Source: an uncultured Clostridia bacterium (GTDB lineage: Bacteria; Bacillota; Clostridia; Christensenellales; UBA1242). Taken from it: a DNA stretch of 63,778 bases. Location of the stretch: the NCBI GenBank assembly GCA_944377305.1, contig CALWEL010000007.1:1-63778 (forward strand), written 5' to 3'. The notes beneath the pieces are model-generated. The model searched no databases, was not told the DNA's origin, and saw only the letters and a list, made by a program, of their open reading frames with translations. Shown in pieces: positions 1 to 7,079 of the stretch. The position numbers were made by a program, and so were the translations under genes. The first letter of the stretch is position 1; the number at the start of each line of letters is the position of its first letter.

Positions 1-584
1 ACCTTGTATATATTCGCTTCATATTTGGCGTAGATCGTAGTGTCTTTGTTTATCTTGTCTGTATCTTTGTATGGATTGGTGAGAGCTGCATCTTTGTAGA
101 AACCTACGAAAGTATATCCCTTGATCTCTTGTGGGACTATATCTTTTATCGTCGTACCTCGCTTGATATTGATAGTATATTCTTGTATCACGTCTACATT
201 GTTTGAGATGTCTACTGATACTTTTCTTCTAGATAGATATACCGCAGTAGGCACGGTCACTCCTGCGATGAGCAACAAAACTGCAGCAGTCGCCACAGCC
301 GCTTTCTTTCGCTTGCTATCCTTGCCTGCATTCTTCTTGATCTTCTCTTCCTGACTGGCTAGCGTGAGATCGTCTCTCTTCTCTGCTGGTTTGACGTCAT
401 TCTCAGTTTGAGATGCTTTCAAATTGGACTTAGTTGCTTTGTTCGTATCCTTGATAGCATTGTCACTGATCTTTGAATCTGTGTGCTCATTTTTTGCCTT
501 AGCGTTCTTGGCTTTTGAATTCGTTGAATTGCTAGATGAAGTTGATTTCGCTTTGTTTGCTTTGCTATTATTTTCTTTTTCCAT
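1..584 (-). CDS. Membrane-anchored surface protein with InlB-type B-repeat (3' end outside window)
   Basis: Partial gene; the C-terminus runs off the left edge. The start ATG at 584-582 is preceded by a GGAGAG ribosome site. The N-terminal ~100 residues are Lys/Asn/Ser-rich, low-complexity and cytoplasmic-looking. One hydrophobic segment follows at about residues 104-123 (AAVATAAVLLLIAGVTVPTA). After it comes a Listeria-Bacteroides (InlB B) repeat, recognisable from GYTFVGFYKDAALTNPY and TTIYAKY at about residues 160-190. Such repeats occur in Firmicutes surface adhesins, so the part after the membrane segment is probably extracellular. The gene lies downstream of rplA but is separated by a terminator and has its own promoter with a poly-G spacer. 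Exact function is unknown. Confidence 0.75.
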   Translation of the reverse strand, partial: MEKENNSKANKAKSTSSSNSTNSKAKNAKAKNEHTDSKISDNAIKDTNKATKSNLKASQTENDVKPAEKRDDLTLASQEEKIKKNAGKDSKRKKAAVATAAVLLLIAGVTVPTAVYLSRRKVSVDISNNVDVIQEYTINIKRGTTIKDIVPQEIKGYTFVGFYKDAALTNPYKDTDKINKDTTIYAKYEANIYK

Positions 585-636
585 TTTCTCTCCTTTGTAT
601 TAATTTGTATATTTTCGTACACTATTATACACTTCC

Positions 637-667
637 ATTATATACCCCCCCCCCTAGCCTTTGTCAA
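637..667 (-). promoter_or_regulatory. SigA promoter with a 10-bp poly-G spacer (possible phase-variable promoter)
   Basis: On the minus strand, a perfect -35 TTGACA (667-662) and a perfect -10 TATAAT (642-637) are separated by 19 bp that include ten consecutive G (C on plus, 645-654). The spacer is 2 bp longer than the 17-bp optimum; loss of two G would give 17. The surface-protein start codon lies about 50 bp downstream. Spacer-length switching by a poly-G tract is known for Neisseria porA; applying it here is inference. Confidence 0.7.
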
Positions 668-826
668 CTAATTCAATATGGCATACAAAAATTTCAAATA
701 AATTTTTATAATATTAGCAATTGAAAAATAAAATATAAACATCATAATAAAAATCCACTTGCGAATGTGGTTTTGATTTTCGTCAAACTTCAACCGATCC
801 TCCCAGATTATCTAGAGGTTTTTACA

Positions 827-864
827 ACAAAAAAGCACTTTAACTAAATTGTTAAAGTGCTTTT
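827..864 (-). terminator. Rho-independent terminator of rplK-rplA (bidirectional shape)
   Basis: Perfect 14-bp inverted repeat (831-844 with 851-864) around a 6-base loop, starting 16 bp after the rplA stop. Reading the minus strand it is followed by a U-rich run (A at 827-834 on plus). It separates the ribosomal operon from the surface gene. Confidence 0.9.
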
Positions 865-879
865 CTCAAAAATGTGAAA

Positions 880-1572
880 TTATCTATTTTCAGAATAACT
901 TATCTTCAAACTTGGTCCCATAGTGGTCGCAACATAAACAGATTTGATATAAGTACCTTTTGCTGCAGATGGTTTTGCTTTGATAATTGCATCCATAACA
1001 GTTGAAAGATTGTTATACAATCTATCTGCGCCGAAACTAACTTTACCAATACGTACGTGTACGATATTTTGCTTGTCAAGACGATATTCCACTTTACCAG
1101 CTTTCACATCTTTTATGGCCTTAGTGACATCTGTTGTGACTGTACCGCTCTTTGGATTTGGCATCAAGCCTTTTGGTCCCAAGATACGAGCACAACGACC
1201 AAGTGCACCCATCATATCTGGCGTGGTGATACATACGTCAAAGTCTAGCCAATTACCTGACATAATCTTTGCGATTATCTCATCGTCTCCCACGATGTCC
1301 GCACCTGCTTTCTTCGCCTCTTCTGCCTTGTCGCCTTTCGCGATCACCAAAACACGAACTGATTTTCCTGTACCCTCTGGCAACACCACCACTCCGCGCA
1401 CTTGCTGATCTGCGTTCCTTCCATCTACACCCAATTTTACGTGCAATTCTACTGTCTCATCAAATTTAGCCTTACTTGTCTTCGTCACAAGGTCCATTGC
1501 TTCTTTTGCATCATAGGTTTTGGACTTGTCTATCAATTTCAATGCTTCCTGATAATTCTTACTTCTTTTCAT
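880..1572 (-). CDS. rplA: 50S ribosomal protein L1
   Basis: 230 residues, normal length for bacterial L1. L1 forms the mobile stalk of the 50S subunit next to the E site and also represses its own operon by binding the mRNA leader. Recognisable family stretches include [18 protein letters not shown] near residue 45 and [15 protein letters not shown] near 135. The start ATG at 1572 has a GGAGGG ribosome site inside the end of rplK, and the two genes overlap by 14 bp, indicating translational coupling. Terminated by the hairpin at 827-864. Confidence 0.98.
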   Translation of the reverse strand: MKRSKNYQEALKLIDKSKTYDAKEAMDLVTKTSKAKFDETVELHVKLGVDGRNADQQVRGVVVLPEGTGKSVRVLVIAKGDKAEEAKKAGADIVGDDEIIAKIMSGNWLDFDVCITTPDMMGALGRCARILGPKGLMPNPKSGTVTTDVTKAIKDVKAGKVEYRLDKQNIVHVRIGKVSFGADRLYNNLSTVMDAIIKAKPSAAKGTYIKSVYVATTMGPSLKISYSENR

Positions 1573-1996
1573 TATAGCCCTCCACTGTGACGCCCATACT
1601 GCGACAAGAACCAGCTATCATACTCATAGCAGCTTCAATAGAACTTGCGTTCAAATCCGGCATCTTCATTTCTGCAATTTTTCTAAGTTGTTCGACTGTG
1701 ATTTTTCCAACTTTGTTCTTTGATTTGTCCGAACCCTTTTCAATTCCCGCTTCCTTCTTGATAAGATCTGCGGCAGGTGGTTGTTTCAAAATAAATGTAA
1801 AACTTCTATCTTCATAGATAGTGATGACGCAAGGGATGACGAATCCTACTTGCTTCGCTGTCCTGTCATTGAATTCTTTCACGAATCCTGCAATGTTAAT
1901 GCCGTGTGGTCCAAGTGATGATCCAACTGGTGGTCCTGGAGTGGCTTTGCCTGCAGGAAGTTGAATTTTGACAACAGATTTAACTTTTTTTGCCAT
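1559..1996 (-). CDS. rplK: 50S ribosomal protein L11
   Basis: 145 residues. L11 forms the GTPase-associated centre of the large subunit with 23S rRNA and is needed for stringent-response sensing. The family N-terminus ([20 protein letters not shown]) with its double-proline motif is intact; the C-terminal half binds rRNA. A short lysine-rich tail (EGYNEKK) makes it slightly longer than the usual ~141 residues. Preceded by AGGAGG and by an L1-type leader. First gene of an rplK-rplA unit; rplJ-rplL are not adjacent in this window. Confidence 0.98.
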   Translation of the reverse strand: MAKKVKSVVKIQLPAGKATPGPPVGSSLGPHGINIAGFVKEFNDRTAKQVGFVIPCVITIYEDRSFTFILKQPPAADLIKKEAGIEKGSDKSKNKVGKITVEQLRKIAEMKMPDLNASSIEAAMSMIAGSCRSMGVTVEGYNEKK

Positions 1997-2016
1997 AATT
2001 TCCTCCTATTATATGG

Positions 2017-2056
2017 CGTGGTTAATTTGGATAATCTTGAATTTTATCCTCCCACG
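2017..2056 (-). promoter_or_regulatory. L1-binding mRNA leader of rplK-rplA
   Basis: On the minus strand this is a two-part stem: outer CGTGG (2056-2052) with CCACG (2021-2017) and inner GGATAA (2049-2044) with TTATCC (2034-2029), with an asymmetric internal loop. The 5' strand reads CGTGGGAGGATAA, resembling the GUGGGAGG...ACCAC element of Firmicutes rplK leaders that L1 binds for autoregulation. Lies between the promoter and the rplK ribosome site. Confidence 0.7.
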
Positions 2057-2094
2057 AAGTTCCCTCTCTTTTTGGCTGATGAGTTTCCATCTAT

Positions 2095-2122
2095 ATTCTA
2101 CTACAAAACACGATTTTGTCAA
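2095..2122 (-). promoter_or_regulatory. SigA promoter of rplK-rplA
   Basis: Minus-strand TTGACA (2122-2117), 16-bp spacer, TAGAAT (2100-2095), upstream of the L1 leader. It makes rplK-rplA a separate unit from nusG. Confidence 0.7.
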
Positions 2123-2235
2123 TATATAGATAAATATTAATATTATTTGCCTATATAATCTAAATATGAAATGTCATTTTGAGACTAAATCAAATCCATT
2201 TGTTTATCCAAAATTAAACTTTCACAAATTTATTC

Positions 2236-2793
2236 TTATAAATTTGCAATGCGGACTTGATTGAACTTGAGTTCCACTTCACTATCCCGCCCAAACATCT
2301 CTACTACGGCGGTGAGACGTTGATTTTCTCTATCCACATCTTTTACCTTGCCAACGAAACCAGATAATGAACCCTCTATGATCTCTATCGTGTCTCCGAT
2401 GTTGATATCTAGATCGATCTTTGCCTCTTTGCTTCCGCCGTCCAATCCTAACCTTCTAGCTTCTTCGTCCGTGATTGGTACAGGTCTACCCTTAGGTCCG
2501 ACAAAACTATTGATATATTGAGTGTGGATCACGGCGTGCCAAATATCATCTCCATATAGCATCTTCACCAATAGATAGCCTGGCATAGTCTTTTTGGGAA
2601 CCAAAACTTTTTTCCCACGTTTTTCCACCAAAACGTCCTCCATAGGAATCACGATATCAAATATACGATTTTGCAAATCATATTTTTCAATAGTGTTTTC
2701 CAAATTCAATTTAGCGACATTTTCGTATCCTACGAACACACGTAGTGAATACCATTTAGGCTCTTTGTCAATGTCTTTATCTATAATTGCCAT
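2236..2793 (-). CDS. nusG: Transcription termination/antitermination protein NusG
   Basis: 185 residues, typical size. The NGN domain (about residues 10-120) binds the RNA polymerase clamp; PGYLLVKM is its hallmark. The C-terminal KOW domain (about 125-185: GDTIEIIEGSLSGFVGKV) contacts Rho or ribosomal protein S10. The start has GGAGAA upstream. Third gene of an rpmG-secE-nusG run, the conserved order in Firmicutes. rplK follows on the same strand after about 240 bp with its own promoter. Confidence 0.97.
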   Translation of the reverse strand: MAIIDKDIDKEPKWYSLRVFVGYENVAKLNLENTIEKYDLQNRIFDIVIPMEDVLVEKRGKKVLVPKKTMPGYLLVKMLYGDDIWHAVIHTQYINSFVGPKGRPVPITDEEARRLGLDGGSKEAKIDLDINIGDTIEIIEGSLSGFVGKVKDVDRENQRLTAVVEMFGRDSEVELKFNQVRIANL

Positions 2794-2835
2794 TATTTTT
2801 CTCCTTAAATAAATTGATAAATAAAACTGATATGA

Positions 2836-3258
2836 TTAATATAAGAAACTTGTCAACCAAATGCAAAGTTGGTCGAATCCGAACAATACGACAGTGAAAA
2901 CAATAACAAACACGAGTACAACACTAGTTTGTTTTACTACTTGCTTGAATGGTGGCCAAGAGATTCTTTTCAGTTCATTGCCCGTGTCTTTCAGTGCTTT
3001 TGCTACTTTGTTGGGTTTTTTGTTTTTGTCCTTGTCTTTTTTCTGCGTTTTGGCAACATCTTTTGCCCTTACTTCTACAACCTTTTCTTTCTCTGGCTTC
3101 TTTTGTGCAAGGTCTGAAGAGTCTTGAGTATGTGAGTTTGAAGTATCATTCTCATTGACGATCTTGCTCTCTTCCTCTACTGCCTGCACTTCATCATTTG
3201 TATTAGATGGAAGTTTAGATTGAACTTTTTTCTTAGCAGATTTCTTTTTCTTAGACAT
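2836..3258 (-). CDS. secE: Preprotein translocase subunit SecE with long charged N-terminus
   Basis: About 140 residues; the SecE domain is confined to the last ~60 (NELKRISWPPFKQVVKQTSV followed by one membrane helix). It clamps SecY in the SecYEG channel. The first ~80 residues are Lys/Glu/Ser-rich, low-complexity and absent from minimal Firmicutes SecE (~60 residues). ATG at 3258 is chosen because GAGGTG lies at proper spacing; an in-frame GTG at 3264 is inside that ribosome site. Lies between rpmG and nusG. Confidence 0.93.
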   Translation of the reverse strand: MSKKKKSAKKKVQSKLPSNTNDEVQAVEEESKIVNENDTSNSHTQDSSDLAQKKPEKEKVVEVRAKDVAKTQKKDKDKNKKPNKVAKALKDTGNELKRISWPPFKQVVKQTSVVLVFVIVFTVVLFGFDQLCIWLTSFLY

Positions 3259-3266
3259 ATTCACCT

Positions 3267-3437
3267 CTACTTAGTTTCTTTATGTTCTGTGGTCTTTCTG
3301 CAAGTTGGACAATATTTTTTGATCTGAATTCTTTCAGGATCATTTGCTTTATTCTTCGTACTATTGTAATTTCTATTCTTACATTCTGTACATTCCAATA
3401 TTATCTTTTCTCTTTTGGTTTTTGCTTTCTTTGCCAT
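3267..3437 (-). CDS. rpmG: 50S ribosomal protein L33 (zinc-ribbon form)
   Basis: 56 residues. Translation begins [20 protein letters not shown] and carries two CxxC pairs (CTEC, CPTC), the zinc-binding C+ form of L33. It is an intrinsic component of the large subunit near the E-site tRNA. ATG at 3437-3435 is preceded by AAGGAG. It starts the rpmG-secE-nusG transcription unit, and only 8 bp separate it from the secE start. Confidence 0.95.
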   Translation of the reverse strand: MAKKAKTKREKIILECTECKNRNYNSTKNKANDPERIQIKKYCPTCRKTTEHKETK

Positions 3438-3463
3438 ATTATCTCCTTATATTTATTTCTGAT

Positions 3464-3519
3464 AAAAAAACACCTACCAGGTGCAGTATTATATTATCAT
3501 ATAAAAACATCAATGTCAA
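3464..3519 (-). promoter_or_regulatory. SigA promoter of rpmG-secE-nusG with a U-tailed hairpin at the predicted transcript start
   Basis: Minus strand TTGACA (3519-3514), 17-bp spacer, TAATAT (3496-3491). Immediately after the expected start point is CACCT-GGT-AGGTG (3483-3471) followed by seven U. So close to +1 the hairpin is unlikely to act as an attenuator for this promoter; it could protect the mRNA 5' end or stop read-through from upstream. Confidence 0.6.
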
Positions 3520-3553
3520 CACAAAATTTAAACTTTTCAAACAAATTCAAACG

Positions 3554-3576
3554 AAAAAATAGGCTTTTGCCTATTT
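3554..3576 (-). terminator. Terminator overlapping the stop codon of the 3575-4129 gene
   Basis: Minus strand AAATAGGC (3576-3569), AAAA loop, GCCTATTT (3564-3557), then further U. The first bases of the hairpin are part of the stop codon. Confidence 0.75.
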
Positions 3577-4129
3577 ATTCTTCATCTATTTCAATATCTA
3601 TCGTATTATCTTCCGATTTTGATTCTTTAATCTCTTGATTTTTTCCAATATTTTTCTTATTCGGCTTATCTTCAAGCGAACCATTAGACAATTCTTTTGC
3701 TGTCTTAATCTTCTTTGTCCTCTCTTGATTTCCAAGCATTTTCTCAACAAATCCGATTTTAATATCCTTCAAATCTGTCAAAAATCTAAATACTATATAA
3801 ATGAGATATACTAATGAAAGAATAGAAATCACCATCTGATATCTCTGCATACCTTCAATACCTTCATAGTTCAACAATCCAAATTCTACCAACAAAAACA
3901 CAAATAATTCCAAAAAGGTAAATATACAAGCAAATATAAAAATATCCTTGATCCTAGATTTGACAAAATCATCGGTAAGCATAAATATAAGCAATACAAT
4001 TAAAATACCGACAATTGATATGAAGCTTATCCCTACTCCTGAAAAGAAATTTGATATTGTCCCCCAAGCAATCAGAATTCCAGCAAATATCAAAGACAAA
4101 ATAAATGAAATTCTCAAATTCTTAGACAT
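3575..4129 (-). CDS. Uncharacterised small integral membrane protein
   Basis: 184 residues. I do not recognise a family. Four hydrophobic segments are visible (about residues 5-28, 32-50, 62-84 and 95-113), followed by a hydrophilic, charged cytoplasmic-looking tail of about 65 residues ending in an acidic run (NTIDIEIDEE). Start ATG has AGGAGAATG upstream. Own promoter and a terminator overlapping its stop make it a single-gene unit between rpmG and a divergent cassette. Confidence 0.7.
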   Translation of the reverse strand: MSKNLRISFILSLIFAGILIAWGTISNFFSGVGISFISIVGILIVLLIFMLTDDFVKSRIKDIFIFACIFTFLELFVFLLVEFGLLNYEGIEGMQRYQMVISILSLVYLIYIVFRFLTDLKDIKIGFVEKMLGNQERTKKIKTAKELSNGSLEDKPNKKNIGKNQEIKESKSEDNTIDIEIDEE

Positions 4130-4148
4130 AACATTCTCCTGTAGATAT

Positions 4149-4177
4149 ATTATAACATATCATATTCAAATGTACAA
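4149..4177 (-). promoter_or_regulatory. SigA promoter for the 3575-4129 membrane protein
   Basis: Minus strand TTGTAC (4177-4172), 17-bp spacer, TATAAT (4154-4149), about 20 bp before the start codon. Confidence 0.6.
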
Positions 4178-4249
4178 TCTTTTTTGTCTAAATTGTCACG
4201 TTTTGGTTGAATTTTTGAATTATTTTTTAAAATCAATATAGGAGAATTT

Positions 4250-4456
4250 ATGGAAGAACTTTTGGAATTGGCAATCAAACGCATTGATAAGCTTGAAAAA
4301 AAATTGGAAAAATATTTTCACATACTAGAGGTGAAAAATGAATTGGATTTTATATTAAATGGAGGATATGTTTTCAAAGAGGACATTGACACGATTCTAA
4401 GTGGAAACTATTCATTTTTAGACGAAGAAGCAAGCGAAAGTGCTATGCCAAATTAA
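4250..4456 (+). CDS. Small coiled-coil protein, first gene of a two-gene cassette
   Basis: 68 residues, unrecognised. The N-terminal ~35 residues form a heptad-like amphipathic helix (ELLELAIKRIDKLEKKLEKY), followed by a short acidic tail. AGGAGA precedes the start. It lies 66 bp upstream of the phage-tail-like/leucine-rich gene on the same strand. Short coiled-coil ORFs of this kind often sit beside phage tail genes, so it may be part of a captured tail-fibre module (inference). Confidence 0.65.
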   Translation: MEELLELAIKRIDKLEKKLEKYFHILEVKNELDFILNGGYVFKEDIDTILSGNYSFLDEEASESAMPN

Positions 4457-4522
4457 ATCTTGATAAAAACCTACACTATAAGCAACGTTCAAACAAGTGA
4501 ATCTATATATAAAGGAGAAAAA

Positions 4523-5593
4523 ATGGACAGTTTAGAAGAATTGAAATTGGAATTAAAATTACAAAAATCTGCAATAGAGAGCAAGGGTGGTGTAGTACAA
4601 ACTGCTTATACCCACCCTAGCCCAAGCGAGATCACGACAGGCATAAATTCAATAGAAACCATAAATACAGCTATAGCTACAGCATCTAGTAATGACGTAA
4701 AGAATGGCAAGACTTTTTATGCTGGAAATTCTACTCTAAAAACGGGCACTTATGTAGCTCAAGATTCTCAAGCATTCAAAGATATGTATTTGTTTGAAAA
4801 TCCGAATAGTGAAAGTACGTTTTATTACGAACCAGAAGCTTATCAAACTACAATTCGACCATACTTGTTTTGTACTTCACCGCACAAAATGGTTGTAACT
4901 CTCAACTCAAATGTAGTGGAAATTGGTGATTGTGCATTTGCGTACATTGATGATCTCACTGTCAACGGCTTGGATAGTGCAACTAGCTTGACCACTATTG
5001 GCAACTACGCTTTGATGAATGCAACAAATATTGATTTGGGCAATCTACCCAGTACGCTAACGACCATCAAAGAAGGAGCATTTGCTAATGCAGGTACAAA
5101 CAGTACTAATATTGTAGTACCTGCCGCAGCCACAACTGCTGGACCATATTCGTATGCAAATATGAATGAAGTCAGATCTTATCATTCAAATTTCTATTTC
5201 TATTCAACAGCAATCTCAGTATTGGAAGAAAATATGTTAACTTATCGCGTATTTGATTGCGATTTTACACCGCCATCTAATATCAAAATCATAAAAGAAA
5301 AATTCAATTATGGTGGAAGTTTCAATAATATCACAATCCCCGCCACTGTGGAAGAAATGGAAATATATTGTTTCTTCGCAAAAACTTCGGATCCTGAAGA
5401 ATTATTCAATCTTGAAACAATCACTTTCCTCTCTCCTGAGCCCCCTAGCCTTTATTTTAGTTTGTTTGCCAATCAAGTAGTGGGCAAGGCTAAGATGTAT
5501 GTGCCAGATGAGGGCTTCGATGAATATTATTCCAACACTTATTTGCAGTTGTTCAGATCTACAATGTATCCACTTAGCCAAAAAGAGACATAA
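4523..5593 (+). CDS. Phage-tail-like N-terminus fused to BspA-type leucine-rich repeats
   Basis: 356 residues from ATG 4523, chosen for its AAAGGAG site; an upstream in-frame ATG at 4460 lacks one. Residues ~5-95 resemble the repeat found in Firmicutes phage tail-fibre and baseplate proteins: ESKGGVVQTAYTHPSPSEI, then SSNDVKNGKTFYAGNSTLKT. From ~130 onward are degenerate LRR_5/BspA repeats (VVEIGDCAFAYIDDLTVNGL, LTTIKEGAFANAG, NNITIPATVEEMEIYCF). No signal peptide or anchor is visible. LRR_5 proteins are usually surface adhesins. Transcription stops at 5614-5643, inside the convergent gene. Confidence 0.7.
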   Translation: MDSLEELKLELKLQKSAIESKGGVVQTAYTHPSPSEITTGINSIETINTAIATASSNDVKNGKTFYAGNSTLKTGTYVAQDSQAFKDMYLFENPNSESTFYYEPEAYQTTIRPYLFCTSPHKMVVTLNSNVVEIGDCAFAYIDDLTVNGLDSATSLTTIGNYALMNATNIDLGNLPSTLTTIKEGAFANAGTNSTNIVVPAAATTAGPYSYANMNEVRSYHSNFYFYSTAISVLEENMLTYRVFDCDFTPPSNIKIIKEKFNYGGSFNNITIPATVEEMEIYCFFAKTSDPEELFNLETITFLSPEPPSLYFSLFANQVVGKAKMYVPDEGFDEYYSNTYLQLFRSTMYPLSQKET

Positions 5594-6902
5594 CGCCAAC
5601 ACTAGTATCATTTAACGTGCAGTCGAATTCTGCACGTTTTTTTGTGCCATAAATTTTTACACCATTTTGTACTTTATATTTATCAAATCGTAACAATTCT
5701 CTTTTTTCCAATTTGCCTGATCTATAAATTTCACGATACGACTTTATCTCCATTCCTCTATAAGCATTTTTCAAATAAAAATATTCATCTTCATATATCA
5801 CTTTATCTTGATATTCTTCAGCCAAATCTTGCCTAACTTCCACAATCGGCTCTGTAATACTGACGATTTCGTTGACCAATTTGTAGGATGTTTCTTTCAA
5901 TGCTTCACCATAGATTCGTATCCTTGCACGCGTGGAAGAAAAATTGGTGACTATGATTATTTTTTCATTGGTATTGTTTTTAAATCTTAGATCACTACTT
6001 CCATAATTTACCATTGCATCAAAACCATACTTTACATAGCTAATTTGCTTGCTATGCTTATTTGCTTCTAAAATCTCTAATCCTGCCAAAAGAGCGGAAT
6101 TATATAAAGTAGTCGACACCTGACACACTCCACCGCCAACACCGTCAACAAATTCATTGTTAACAATTATTTTCGCCGTTCTATACCCGTTTTCTGACGT
6201 ACGCCTGCCAACTGTTTTATTAAAAGAAAAGACCGCAAAAGGAGCCAGTTCTACCATATTTATACTTTCTAATGCATTTTTTATATTGTGCTTTCGATCG
6301 TTTGAAGATCTAGATATATCTGTAGAAAAATCAGCACGCAAGTGAGTATATTTTTCAAAATCCGAACTCTTAATTTGTGGCTCAATGTAATCTATTGGTA
6401 GATTGAAAATTAACTCATTATCATTCAGATATGCTTCTACAATGTTGTGGTAAAGTTTGACTTTATTTAGTCTTTTGCCCACTTGCTCTTTTTTTATGAA
6501 AAACACTTGTTCAGTGTTGCGTTTGATGGTCATCTTTGCATTTTGAGCTTTTTTTCCAATATTTTTTTCAATTTCTGATATCTTTTTGTCTATATTTGGG
6601 AATAGATAATTCACTGCTATATTACAAGAAAATCCACTTTCTATCATATAATTCAATAGTTTTTTTCTATCTTCCTTTGAATTAAATCTCTTATATTTAT
6701 TGATTTCATAATCTATCTCAAAAATGGATGATTCCTTTATATTTTCGTTGAGATTATAAAGAAATATTTTATCTCTATACACAAACTCAATTTGTTCGTT
6801 GATTTGTTCTCCTTGCGCAAATACAATACGAGATTCGTCTGATAATGTAAAGAAAATAAAAATTACACATAATACTGATAATGGTATGATCCATTTTTTC
6901 AT
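5574..6902 (-). CDS. VanW-family protein with C-terminal G5-like domain, exported
   Basis: 442 residues. The N-terminal hydrophobic segment (KWIIPLSVLCVIFIFFT) is a signal peptide or anchor. The central VanW domain is identified by FSFNKTVGRRTSENGYRTA and GGGVCQVSTTLYNSALLAGL, about residues 220-330. Residues ~345-420 look like a G5 domain. VanW/G5 proteins are thought to act at the cell wall; enzymatic activity is unproven. No Shine-Dalgarno is visible, and a TAATAT lies only ~4 bp before the ATG, so a leaderless mRNA is possible. Its last 20 bp overlap the convergent leucine-rich gene. Confidence 0.85.
   Translation of the reverse strand: MKKWIIPLSVLCVIFIFFTLSDESRIVFAQGEQINEQIEFVYRDKIFLYNLNENIKESSIFEIDYEINKYKRFNSKEDRKKLLNYMIESGFSCNIAVNYLFPNIDKKISEIEKNIGKKAQNAKMTIKRNTEQVFFIKKEQVGKRLNKVKLYHNIVEAYLNDNELIFNLPIDYIEPQIKSSDFEKYTHLRADFSTDISRSSNDRKHNIKNALESINMVELAPFAVFSFNKTVGRRTSENGYRTAKIIVNNEFVDGVGGGVCQVSTTLYNSALLAGLEILEANKHSKQISYVKYGFDAMVNYGSSDLRFKNNTNEKIIIVTNFSSTRARIRIYGEALKETSYKLVNEIVSITEPIVEVRQDLAEEYQDKVIYEDEYFYLKNAYRGMEIKSYREIYRSGKLEKRELLRFDKYKVQNGVKIYGTKKRAEFDCTLNDTSVGVMSLFG
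5614..5643 (+). terminator. Terminator of the leucine-rich gene, located inside the convergent VanW coding sequence
   Basis: AACGTGCAG (5614-5622) pairs with CTGCACGTT (5630-5638), followed by seven T (5637-5643). It lies 20 bp after the plus-strand stop and within the last codons of the minus-strand gene. Confidence 0.85.
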
Positions 6903-7079
6903 ATCAATATTATGTGTAATGATTCATTTTTAATGTAAAATTTTGCCGATTATTGACTGTTCTATTTGCTTTTGGCTATACCTATTTTAATAGAATATTT
7001 CGTAATTATCCATTTGTATTTATTCTACTATGACTAGATATCAAACAAGACAATTTTTACTTTTTCACAATCAAATTAA

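Noticed and set aside
811..819. Recurring ATCTAGAGG string (811, 27510, 55937)
   Set aside because: Contexts differ (spacer, ribosome site, inside RNA candidate); three chance occurrences are not compelling.
3471..3483. Transcriptional attenuator of rpmG
   Set aside because: The hairpin is at the predicted +1; RNA polymerase would not yet have a complete elongation complex there.
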